A stretch of DNA of 64,000 nt, from NCBI RefSeq assembly GCF_020907275.1, contig NZ_JAJJWI010000018.1, positions 44,725 to 108,724 of the forward strand. Direction: 5' to 3'. The notes under the pieces are model-generated. The model ran no database searches. It was not told where the DNA came from and saw only the letters and a list, made by a program, of their open reading frames with translations. The first letter of the stretch is position 1. The number at the start of each line of letters is the position of its first letter. Position numbers and translations under genes: made by a program. This DNA comes from Pontibacter silvestris. GTDB lineage: Bacteria > Bacteroidota > Bacteroidia > Cytophagales > Hymenobacteraceae. Shown here piece by piece: positions 9,697-17,387 of the stretch.

Positions 9697-10104
9697 ATGA
9701 GATTAACTGTTTGCCGAAAAGAACATTTCAATGCAGCCCATAGACTGTTTAACCCAAACTGGAGTGATAAAGAAAACGCAGATGTGTTTGGGAAATGCAG
9801 CAACCCTAATTATCATGGGCATAACTATGAGCTAACCGTGAAGCTATCTGGCCCTGTTGATGAGGATACAGGTTATGTGTACGATATGAAAGAACTAAGC
9901 CTGCTGGTACGGCAGGAAGTAGTGGAGCCATTTGACCACAAAAACCTGAACCTTGACACAGAGGAGTTTAAGCAACTGAACCCGACAGTAGAGAATATAG
10001 CTACTGTTATTTGGAACAAGCTTCGAAAGAAGATAAGCAAGGAATACGATTTAGCTGTAACACTTTATGAAACTGAACGAAACTTTGTTGAATATAATGG
10101 ATAA
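9697..10104 (+). CDS. 6-pyruvoyl-tetrahydropterin synthase family protein (PTPS-II-like)
   Basis: Acts on dihydroneopterin triphosphate made by FolE. Zinc ligands are visible as FNAAHRL and NYHGHNY, and the catalytic Cys as FGKCSNPN. The spacing is C-x5-HGH, as in animal PTPS (tetrahydrobiopterin synthesis), not the C-x3-HGH of E. coli QueD. The C-terminal half (FDHKNLNLDTEEF, TVENIATVIW, LYETERNFVEY) also looks like animal PTPS. 135 residues from the ATG at 9697; a TTG 18 nt upstream is less likely. The next gene, folE, overlaps it, so the substrate supplier is co-transcribed. It may still serve queuosine synthesis. Confidence 0.88.
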   Translation: MRLTVCRKEHFNAAHRLFNPNWSDKENADVFGKCSNPNYHGHNYELTVKLSGPVDEDTGYVYDMKELSLLVRQEVVEPFDHKNLNLDTEEFKQLNPTVENIATVIWNKLRKKISKEYDLAVTLYETERNFVEYNG

Positions 10105-10753
10105 CAGGGAACAAGAAGAGGAAATGGATGATCATGTTCTGAGTTCTCTGGAAACACCTCTACGTGCTGATGCTTTTGATCTTTCAGATGAGGAAAAAAT
10201 AGCTATCATTGCAGATCGCTTCGGGGATATAATGCGTACATTGGGCTTAGACCTTACAGACGATAGTCTTAAAGGTACTCCCCTGCGTGTAGCCAAAATG
10301 TATGTACAGGAGATTTTTAATGGCTTGCACCCGGATAACAAGCCTGTGTTACGCCGCTTCGAGAATAAGTACAAATATAATCACATGTTGGTGGAACGGG
10401 ATATTACCGTCTACTCCTCCTGCGAACATCACTTTGTACCTATCATAGGCAAAGCACATGTGGCTTATATGCCAAACGAGCATGTTATCGGGCTTTCTAA
10501 GTTAAATCGTATTGTACAGTACTATGCCCGCCGCCCTCAGGTACAAGAGCGCCTGACTATGCAGGTTGCCAATGAATTAAAGTCAGCACTTAATACTGAG
10601 AATGTGGCTGTCATGATTGAAGCTGATCACCTGTGCGTTATGAGCCGTGGAGTAAACGATGTTAGCAGCAGCACTATTACCGCTGAGTATTCTGGTCTGT
10701 TTGAGCAGGATCAGTATAGAACAGAATTTTTAGCTCACGTCCGTAAGAAGTAG
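10097..10753 (+). CDS. folE: GTP cyclohydrolase I
   Basis: Converts GTP to 7,8-dihydroneopterin triphosphate, the entry to folate and pterin synthesis. Zinc ligands are seen in SSCEHHFVPIIG (Cys and His) and DHLCVMSRGV (Cys); substrate residues lie in KLNRIVQYYARRPQVQERLT. An acidic N-terminal extension precedes the core, which begins near LSDEEKIAII. The ATG at 10097 overlaps the end of the PTPS gene by 8 nt; ATGs at 10067 and 10124 are alternatives, the last being preceded by a purine-rich stretch that could be a ribosome site. 218 residues is normal for type I enzymes. Confidence 0.95.
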   Translation: MDNREQEEEMDDHVLSSLETPLRADAFDLSDEEKIAIIADRFGDIMRTLGLDLTDDSLKGTPLRVAKMYVQEIFNGLHPDNKPVLRRFENKYKYNHMLVERDITVYSSCEHHFVPIIGKAHVAYMPNEHVIGLSKLNRIVQYYARRPQVQERLTMQVANELKSALNTENVAVMIEADHLCVMSRGVNDVSSSTITAEYSGLFEQDQYRTEFLAHVRKK

Positions 10754-10872
10754 TTCTCACGTACTCCTGAATAATTAACCTACTTTATTTAACACCTCTA
10801 ATATTTATCAAACTGAATAACACTATATTTACGTATAGGGGATTTCAGTCAGCTTTACGCTAAAAAAGAAAT

Positions 10873-11790
10873 ATGCCAGGTAAGATTTTAATTACAGGCG
10901 GGTCAGGCTTAATAGGCATGCGACTCTCTGAAATGTTAATAGACCAAGGGTATGAAGTAGGACACCTGAGCAGGAATCCTGAAAAAGTGTCTGTCTATAA
11001 AACATTTAAGTGGGATGTAGAAGAGGGGTACATAGACGACAGCGCTATTACGTATGCCGACTATATTGTACATTTAGCAGGCGCAAGTGTAGCAGGTAGT
11101 AAGTGGACCGAGGAACGCAAGCATGAGATATTCAAGAGCCGCGTAGACAGCACCAACTTACTTTATAAGAGCCTTAGAAACATACCGCATCATGTAAAAG
11201 GCTTTATCTCATCTTCAGCTGTTGGTATTTACGGCAACTCCGGAGACCGCCTAATGTCTGAGGAGAGCAACTATGCCGACGATTTTCTGGCAAGTGTGTG
11301 TAAAGTATGGGAAAGTACAGCTTGGCAGGTAAAAGAGCTAGGGCTGCGTACTGCTATCTTTCGCTTAGGCATTGTACTCAGTGATAAAGGTGGAGCTTTA
11401 CCTCAGATTGCAAAACCTATCAAGATGATGGCTGGAGCAGCCCTAGGATCAGGTAAACAGTATATGTCTTGGGTACATATTGATGACGTGTGTCGCTTGT
11501 TTATAAAAGCTATTGAAGACACCCAGTTTGAAGGCGTGTATAATGCAGTAGCCCCACACCCTGTTACAAACGAACAATTAACAAAAACGCTTGCCGAAGT
11601 AATGCACAAGCCCCTGTTATTGCCAAATGTGCCAGCATTTGCCATTAACCTGATGATGGGTGAGATGAGTAAAGTAGTGCTAGCCAGCCAACGGGTAAGC
11701 GCTAATAAAGTGTTGCAAACCGGGTTCACATTTGAATACAATTATCTGAACGAAGCGCTGGAGACATTTTATAAGTCACCTAAAGATTAA
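10873..11790 (+). CDS. TIGR01777-family epimerase / extended SDR oxidoreductase (YfcH-like)
   Basis: Nucleotide-binding protein of the extended SDR group, function unknown in most species. The Rossmann motif is ILITGGSGLIG at residues 5-15; SSSAVGIYGNSG (about 113) holds the expected Ser/Tyr region. The C-terminal part (GVYNAVAPHPVTNEQLTK, ASQRVSANKVLQTGF) is the DUF1731-type domain that defines the TIGR01777 family. 305 residues is the normal length. It lies 119 nt after folE, with no clear link to pterin synthesis; it is not a sepiapterin reductase by its motifs. Confidence 0.88.
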   Translation: MPGKILITGGSGLIGMRLSEMLIDQGYEVGHLSRNPEKVSVYKTFKWDVEEGYIDDSAITYADYIVHLAGASVAGSKWTEERKHEIFKSRVDSTNLLYKSLRNIPHHVKGFISSSAVGIYGNSGDRLMSEESNYADDFLASVCKVWESTAWQVKELGLRTAIFRLGIVLSDKGGALPQIAKPIKMMAGAALGSGKQYMSWVHIDDVCRLFIKAIEDTQFEGVYNAVAPHPVTNEQLTKTLAEVMHKPLLLPNVPAFAINLMMGEMSKVVLASQRVSANKVLQTGFTFEYNYLNEALETFYKSPKD

Positions 11791-11823
11791 GCTTTTACAC
11801 TGATCAGATCTACAACAAAACCT

Positions 11824-11878
11824 ATACTAAAGAAAGAGCGGCTACTATAATGTATAGTAGCCGCTCTTTCTTTAGTAT
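11824..11878. terminator. Bidirectional terminator with perfect 26-bp stem
   Basis: Arms 11824-11849 and 11853-11878 are perfect reverse complements with a 3-nt loop. Lies between the convergent epimerase and PBP1A genes and can serve both. Confidence 0.9.
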
Positions 11879-11888
11879 GATACCACAT

Positions 11889-14213
11889 TTACAAGATGTT
11901 CCCCATATTAAGTATCTGCAGAACAGAGTCTACAGCGGTAGAATCTGGTTGTGCTCTTGGTAAAACAGTAGTGCAGTTGTACTCTTTGCTTATTTCTACT
12001 GTTGGCCCCGGAAAACGGCCCATGGTGTAGCCAAGATCTTTGTCTTTATAGACCTTTTCCATGTAGAGCCCAAATACAGGCAGGGCTGTCTTAGACCCCT
12101 CACCTAACTGCGATATTCTGAAGTGAATACTGCGGTCTTCACCGCCTACCCACACACCTGTAACGAGGTCTTTGGTTACTCCCATAAACCAACCATCAGA
12201 ATGGTTAGAAGTAGTTCCGGTCTTGCCTCCAATCTCATTGCCTTTCCAAAGGTCATACTCCCACAATGCCTGCGATGTACCACCAGGCTCCTCCATACCA
12301 CCTTTAAGCATGTGCATCATCAGGAAAGCAGTCTCTGTGCTTAGCACTTTTTTCTGCTTTGGCACGAACTGATGGATTAGATTGCCGTTTCGGTCTTCGA
12401 TACGGGTAATAAACATAGGGTTGGTATGGAAGCCTCTGTTAGGGAAAGTACTATAGGCTCCTACCATTTCAAAAACAGATACATCGCTTGGCCCCAAACC
12501 AATAGACGGCACTGATTCCAATGGGCTGGTAATTCCTAAGCGATGTGCATATTTTACGACAGTTTCCCAGCCAACCAGTTCTGTAAGCTGTGCTGTAACA
12601 GAGTTAACAGACTTACCCATTGCCCGGCGTAATGTCATAGGAGCCCCGGTATAAGTCCAATCAGCGTTGGTAGGCGACCAGCTCTTCTTCTCCCCTTTCT
12701 CCACATAGTTTATGGTGATGCGCTTATCTACTATTTTATCACAAGGTGAATAGCCATTATCAATGGCAGACACATACACAAAAGGTTTAAAAGTAGAACC
12801 AGGCTGGCGACGCGCCTGTTTCACGTGGTCATACTTAAAGTACTTGAAGTTAATACCACCAACCCAGGCTTTTATATGCCCTGTAAAAGGATCCATCGTC
12901 ATGAGCCCTCCGTGCAGAAAATGCTTATAATAAGCCAGAGAATCTAACGGCGACATAGTTACCTTTTTCTCCAGCGAATCATTGTCCCAGGTAAACACCA
13001 TCATTTCACGAGGCCTGTTAAGTTCTTTGTTGATTGCCTGAGTATCATCTCCAAAGCGCTCTTTTAAACGCCTATAATAGGCTGTTCGCTTAATAGTGGC
13101 ATCAATAAAACCTGGAATCTCTTGATCTTTCTCATCTACCCATGGGTTCTTTCCTTTCCAATGATTGTCAAAACGGTGCTGCAACGTGCGCATCTGCTTT
13201 TCCATTGCTTCCTCAGCATATTGCTGCATACGCGAGTCAATGGTAGTGTAAACCTTAAGACCATCACGATAAAGGTCATAACCATTATCCTTACACCATT
13301 CATTCAGATACTCAGCCACTGCTCCCCTAAAATAAGTAGCTGGCCCATCGTAATGGCTTTCTACTTTATACTCTAATTCCAGTGGAAGCTTACTCAGTGA
13401 ATCAGCTTCGGCCTCTGAGATATAATCGTATTTTGCCATCTGACCCAACACAGTATTCCGGCGGCGAAGAGAATTCTCAGGATTGAACTTCGGGCTGTAG
13501 TACGTTGGAGCCTTTAGCAGCCCCACCAGCACAGCGGCTTGCTCCGTTTTAAGGCTGTCCGGAGATACATGAAAGAAAGTCTTAGCAGCTACTTTAACTC
13601 CAAAAGAATTACTACCAAAGTCTACCGTGTTCAGGTACATGGCCAGAATCTCGTCTTTGGTATAGCGTTGCTCCAGCTTTATGGCTGTAAGCCATTCTTT
13701 TGTTTTAGAAATGATGATATTAACACCCGGCACGTGCCCCAGTACTCCTTTAGAAGAATCGGTACGGGTTTTATAAAGGTTCTTGGCTAATTGCTGCGTA
13801 ATGGTACTGGCACCACGGTTTTCGCCACGAAGGTTATCGTAAACGGCACCGAAAAGGGCGGCTGGGTCTATACCTGCATGCTCATAAAAACGCGCATCTT
13901 CTGTAGCTACAAGCGCCTTTATTAATATCGGCGATATTTTGTTATAGGCAACGGGGCTTCTGTTCTCGCGAAAGTACTTCCCGATCAGTTTTCCATCAGC
14001 TGTATACAGCTCGGAAGCCTGGTCACTACGAGGGTTTTCCAGCTTATCAAGGCTTGGGGAAGCTCCGAACAGATAGAACACGTTATTATCAACACTAAGC
14101 AGGTAAATAACCACTAAGGCCAAACCCAGAAAAAACAACTTCCAGATGAACCCTACCACGCTTTTATAAACCGAGTTTTTAGGTTCTTTTACTATTTCTT
14201 GCTCTTGCAGCAT
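11889..14213 (-). CDS. Penicillin-binding protein 1A (transglycosylase/transpeptidase)
   Basis: Bifunctional enzyme that polymerises and cross-links peptidoglycan in the periplasm while anchored in the inner membrane. An N-terminal membrane segment (about residues 20-45) is followed by the GT51 domain with EDARFYEHAGID and GASTITQQLAKNLY. The transpeptidase domain has SxxK as GSTFKPF (Ser near residue 470), SVNSV, and KTGTTSNHSDGWF near 660. All catalytic motifs are intact. The track-independent choice of start is the ATG at 14213; a TTG three codons upstream is possible. 774 residues is typical. A -7 element lies upstream. Confidence 0.95.
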   Translation of the reverse strand: MLQEQEIVKEPKNSVYKSVVGFIWKLFFLGLALVVIYLLSVDNNVFYLFGASPSLDKLENPRSDQASELYTADGKLIGKYFRENRSPVAYNKISPILIKALVATEDARFYEHAGIDPAALFGAVYDNLRGENRGASTITQQLAKNLYKTRTDSSKGVLGHVPGVNIIISKTKEWLTAIKLEQRYTKDEILAMYLNTVDFGSNSFGVKVAAKTFFHVSPDSLKTEQAAVLVGLLKAPTYYSPKFNPENSLRRRNTVLGQMAKYDYISEAEADSLSKLPLELEYKVESHYDGPATYFRGAVAEYLNEWCKDNGYDLYRDGLKVYTTIDSRMQQYAEEAMEKQMRTLQHRFDNHWKGKNPWVDEKDQEIPGFIDATIKRTAYYRRLKERFGDDTQAINKELNRPREMMVFTWDNDSLEKKVTMSPLDSLAYYKHFLHGGLMTMDPFTGHIKAWVGGINFKYFKYDHVKQARRQPGSTFKPFVYVSAIDNGYSPCDKIVDKRITINYVEKGEKKSWSPTNADWTYTGAPMTLRRAMGKSVNSVTAQLTELVGWETVVKYAHRLGITSPLESVPSIGLGPSDVSVFEMVGAYSTFPNRGFHTNPMFITRIEDRNGNLIHQFVPKQKKVLSTETAFLMMHMLKGGMEEPGGTSQALWEYDLWKGNEIGGKTGTTSNHSDGWFMGVTKDLVTGVWVGGEDRSIHFRISQLGEGSKTALPVFGLYMEKVYKDKDLGYTMGRFPGPTVEISKEYNCTTVLPRAQPDSTAVDSVLQILNMGNIL

Positions 14214-14274
14214 TTTGATCAAACAGAGGATAACCTCTTAAAATTCCCTATCACTTTTCCTTTAAAAAGACTTA

Positions 14275-14282
14275 CAAATATA
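14275..14282 (-). promoter_or_regulatory. -7 element (TATATTTG) for PBP1A
   Basis: On the minus strand, an exact TAnnTTTG match 61 nt before the PBP1A ATG. No clear -33 element. Confidence 0.5.
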
Positions 14283-14409
14283 CCTTTTGTACACAACATC
14301 TATGGTTTATAGATATAAAACTTAGTAAAAGTGGCATGGACAAACTTAAAAAGTAACAGTGGATTAAGCAGAACATGTACTATCTACTGCTCATTAACGC
14401 TGCACTTCC

Positions 14410-14417
14410 TATCTTTG
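14410..14417 (+). promoter_or_regulatory. -7 element (TATCTTTG) for the UbiA operon
   Basis: Exact TAnnTTTG match 20 nt before the first gene of the four-gene operon starting at 14438. No clear -33 element, so the leader would be short. Confidence 0.55.
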
Positions 14418-14437
14418 TATATTAATTTTATAAACAA

Positions 14438-14944
14438 ATGCAGCAGAACTTACAACAGGCTTTAGATGAAATTAAAGGCTTGCCCCTTACAAAAACCACA
14501 CGAAGCGAACTAATACAGTACTTCCATTTTGGTAGCACTCACTACACTACCCCGCAAGGACTTATTTTAGATGTTGGCCTCTTTACCTTAGCCCTTAACT
14601 GCCCTTGGCAGCTCAAAACAGTTGACGGCGATGTAATAAAGCACGGCGAGGTGTTCATGCGCAAACGCGAAGCAGGCTTACCCTCCCCAAAATTCGACTG
14701 GAAAGTACCAGGTGCAAACTTACGTGACCAACGTTTGAAAGAACTGGTAAAAGACACTGCAGCATTAGCCGTAGAAAGTGTAGAACTGAAAGCTAACTAT
14801 ACCTTTACACTTTACTTTATAAATGGAAGTGTACTGGAGGTAATGCCTGATCTTACAAAACAGGCAGAAGTTTATTGGCAGTTGTTTAGCAACACAGGCA
14901 ATGACTTTAAGGTAGGAGCCGGAGCAGCGGGTATCATATACTAA
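14438..14944 (+). CDS. Conserved hypothetical protein, first gene of the UbiA operon
   Basis: Not recognised. The 168 residues lack a signal peptide and membrane segments, so it is probably cytoplasmic. After a helical start (QQALDEIKGL) the pattern is beta-rich, with FHFGSTHY, LILDVGLFTLAL, CPWQLKTVDGDVIKHG and a final FTLYFINGSVLEVMPD. The alternation of short strands and a WQLK-type strand recalls small immunity-like domains, but this is only a resemblance. It starts 20 nt after a -7 box and is followed 46 nt later by a methyltransferase-like gene in the same direction, so it probably belongs to that operon. Confidence 0.75.
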   Translation: MQQNLQQALDEIKGLPLTKTTRSELIQYFHFGSTHYTTPQGLILDVGLFTLALNCPWQLKTVDGDVIKHGEVFMRKREAGLPSPKFDWKVPGANLRDQRLKELVKDTAALAVESVELKANYTFTLYFINGSVLEVMPDLTKQAEVYWQLFSNTGNDFKVGAGAAGIIY

Positions 14945-14990
14945 AAACCTTTCCGGCGGGTGAACAGTATGGCTAACATAAACGCAGCTT

Positions 14991-15791
14991 TTGAACATTC
15001 GCCTCCACCTTTTTGAGTTTGAAGACTTCCCGTGGTTTCCGCACGTGGTCAGGGAAGGCATGCTTGATTTTCTACGCTTCATGATCACTAAACTAGGTGC
15101 TTATGAAGCTGCCGTTCCGTTGCTGCAGGAGCTACTCCTAAAAACGCAACAGCGGCATATTACAGACTTGTGTTCCGGCGCCGGAGGAGGTATAGCCGGT
15201 ATCCAGCAGGCGCTCGCACAGCAAATGCAAGAACCTGTTCTGATAACGCTAACAGATCTGTATCCTAATATTTCGTCTTATCAATATTTGCAGGCTAAAT
15301 CTAACAACACAATAAACTTTGTTGCTTCCCCTGTTGATGCTACCTCAGTACCTGAAAGCATAAAGGGAGTACGTACCATTTTTTCTTCTTTTCATCACCT
15401 TAAGCCCGAACAGGCACAGGCAGTGCTTCAGGATGCTGCTGACAAAAGTGCTGCCATAGGTATATTTGAGGGAGCTAGTAAAAGCTGGCTCGAACTGCTA
15501 GCTTTATGGCTTGCTTTTCCGGCAGTCATTTTTCTGGTAACACCTTTTATTCACCCTTTTAAACTTAGCCGTCTCTTTTTCACGTATTTAATTCCAATAA
15601 TACCTTTCGGAATTGTTTGGGATGGTACTGTGTCGTTGCTACGCATTTACACGCCGAAGATGCTGGAAAGCATGGCTGCCAAAGTATCAGCCCCACATTA
15701 TAGATGGCGTATGGGTAAAGCAGGATCACGTATTGGCAAACATGTTATTTACATTATTGGTTATCCAGACCATCAACTTAAAACAAATTAA
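14991..15791 (+). CDS. Class I SAM methyltransferase-like protein with C-terminal membrane segments
   Basis: Likely binds AdoMet: motif I reads ITDLCSGAGGGIAG near residue 57, followed by LTDLYPN (acidic residue after strand 2) and IFSSFHHLKPEQ (motif IV/V region). After about residue 165 there are two hydrophobic segments, LALWLAFPAVIFLVTPF and LFFTYLIPIIPFGIVW, unusual for a soluble methyltransferase and suggesting membrane attachment or a lipid substrate. The start is a TTG at 14991, the only candidate after an in-frame stop; an ATG at 15060 would cut the N-terminus. 266 residues. Next to a UbiA prenyltransferase, so a lipid or quinone-like substrate is inferred. Confidence 0.75.
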   Translation: MNIRLHLFEFEDFPWFPHVVREGMLDFLRFMITKLGAYEAAVPLLQELLLKTQQRHITDLCSGAGGGIAGIQQALAQQMQEPVLITLTDLYPNISSYQYLQAKSNNTINFVASPVDATSVPESIKGVRTIFSSFHHLKPEQAQAVLQDAADKSAAIGIFEGASKSWLELLALWLAFPAVIFLVTPFIHPFKLSRLFFTYLIPIIPFGIVWDGTVSLLRIYTPKMLESMAAKVSAPHYRWRMGKAGSRIGKHVIYIIGYPDHQLKTN

Positions 15792-15874
15792 CAAACCAAT
15801 AATGCAACAGAGCTATACTCTAGAGAAAACACTAATATTATATATAAGAAACAGGTTATCAGATAAAGGTTAAA

Positions 15875-16762
15875 ATGCCAGTTTCCCATAATTATAAAAC
15901 CGCTCTGACACTGATGCGCATTCCGTTTTCAGTTTACCTGATGCCGATATTCTGGTTTGCACTAAGCACGGTATCAGGGTACAGTGTATGGCGGGCAACA
16001 GCTGTGTTTATAATTCTGCATTTGTTGGTGTACCCAGCCAGCAATGGCTATAACTCTTATTATGACCGCGACGAGGGAAGCATTGGAGGCTTAAAAAAGC
16101 CTCCTAAGGTAACACGTGAGCTTATGCACCTAGTGCTGCTTTTTGATATATTAGCGGTAGCCTTAGCCATAATGTTAGCGCCTTTGTTTGGTGCCTTAGT
16201 TGCTTTGTACCTGCTCATTTCCAAAGCATATAGTTTTGAAGGTATCAGGCTTAAGAAGCAACCTATACTTAGCACCATTGTCGTCACTTTCTTTCAAGGA
16301 GCTTTTACTTATGTAATGGTACAGATCGGGTTGGGCCTATCTGTTATGGAAGTGGTAGTAACACCTAATATGTGGTACGCCCTCATCAGTACACTTTTTC
16401 TTTGTGGCTCTTATCCGCTTACACAAATTTACCAACACGAAGAAGACAGCCGGCGTGGCGACAAAACATTAAGCCTTTTACTGGGTATTAGAGGCACTTA
16501 TATTTTCGCTGGCCTTAGCCTTACGCTCGGTGCCACACTTCTCCTGTGGCTATACATGACAAACGACCAATTAACCAGCCTCTTTATTTTCCTGATAAGC
16601 ACAGCCCCTATCTTATATTTTTTTACAGGCTGGGTTTTTCGGGCACTCCGCGACACCAGAGAGGTAAACTATGAAAACACGATGCTAATGAATAAGATAT
16701 CCTCTATATGTATAAGCCTGGCTTTTATGTTCATTATAGCAGTGCGAGTTCTCTCAGTATAG
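15875..16762 (+). CDS. UbiA-family prenyltransferase
   Basis: Integral membrane enzyme that transfers a polyprenyl group to an acceptor such as an aromatic ring or a sugar-lipid. Both Asp-rich motifs are present: NSYYDRDEGSIGG near residue 62 and YQHEEDSRRGDKTLS near 186, bracketed by about eight or nine hydrophobic segments. So it is probably active. The acceptor cannot be read from sequence; it is not flanked by known menaquinone genes (no menA context). The gene is third in a four-gene operon with a methyltransferase-like protein. 295 residues is normal for the family. Confidence 0.88.
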   Translation: MPVSHNYKTALTLMRIPFSVYLMPIFWFALSTVSGYSVWRATAVFIILHLLVYPASNGYNSYYDRDEGSIGGLKKPPKVTRELMHLVLLFDILAVALAIMLAPLFGALVALYLLISKAYSFEGIRLKKQPILSTIVVTFFQGAFTYVMVQIGLGLSVMEVVVTPNMWYALISTLFLCGSYPLTQIYQHEEDSRRGDKTLSLLLGIRGTYIFAGLSLTLGATLLLWLYMTNDQLTSLFIFLISTAPILYFFTGWVFRALRDTREVNYENTMLMNKISSICISLAFMFIIAVRVLSV

Positions 16763-16815
16763 TCTCTTATAACCCAAAGCTACTACTTCGTATATAGTAT
16801 AAAGATATTTTCCCG

Positions 16816-17289
16816 ATGAAGCTATTATATGCAGTACTTGCTGGCATTTCCGGTACCGCCGCCATGACTGCCTTTCTTTACTTACTTTCGCTAGCTACAC
16901 ACCGTGTCATGAAAGTAATTAAAATCTTGGGCACCATGCTTACCAATCGTACTCAACCAGATGGCAGCCTTTCCGATGCCGTCAGCACAAAATTGATAGG
17001 GACCATAGCACATTATGCAGTAGGTGTTTTTCTGGCGGTTCTTTACCTTGCCTTATGGGATTCTGGTGTTGGTATGCTAACAGCCTCATGGGGTGCCTTT
17101 TTAGGCTTCGGCAATGGCATATTAGCAATGATAGCCTGGTACTTCTTTTTTATGATGCACCCCAGGCCTCCTCTCCTACAGCTCAAGACTTACCTTATTA
17201 CGCTTATTTTTGCCCATATAATATTTGGCTTTTTCGTAACCTATACTTTTCACCTACTACAGCATCCGGGGTACAGCTTCTGGCAATAA
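16816..17289 (+). CDS. Hypothetical four-helix membrane protein
   Basis: Not recognised. 157 residues with four hydrophobic segments: residues 1-28, 62-85, 92-115 and 123-148 approximately. Short loops carry THRVMKVIK and DGSLSDAVSTK. No catalytic motif is seen. It ends the operon that contains the UbiA gene (53-nt gap) and is followed by a shared terminator with rho. Confidence 0.75.
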   Translation: MKLLYAVLAGISGTAAMTAFLYLLSLATHRVMKVIKILGTMLTNRTQPDGSLSDAVSTKLIGTIAHYAVGVFLAVLYLALWDSGVGMLTASWGAFLGFGNGILAMIAWYFFFMMHPRPPLLQLKTYLITLIFAHIIFGFFVTYTFHLLQHPGYSFWQ

Positions 17290-17329
17290 GTGAGTTTGAT
17301 ATCTTTTACAAGGGGCTTTATACTAACAA

Positions 17330-17365
17330 AAATGCCTGCTACCTTATGTGGGTAAGCAGGCATTT
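17330..17365. terminator. Bidirectional terminator between the UbiA operon and rho
   Basis: Stem AAATGCCTGCT (17330-17340) with AGCAGGCATTT (17355-17365), plus a further ACC/GGT pair around one bulge. Lies between convergent genes. Confidence 0.8.
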
Positions 17366-17387
17366 CTTGATTTATAGCTGTCAGAAC

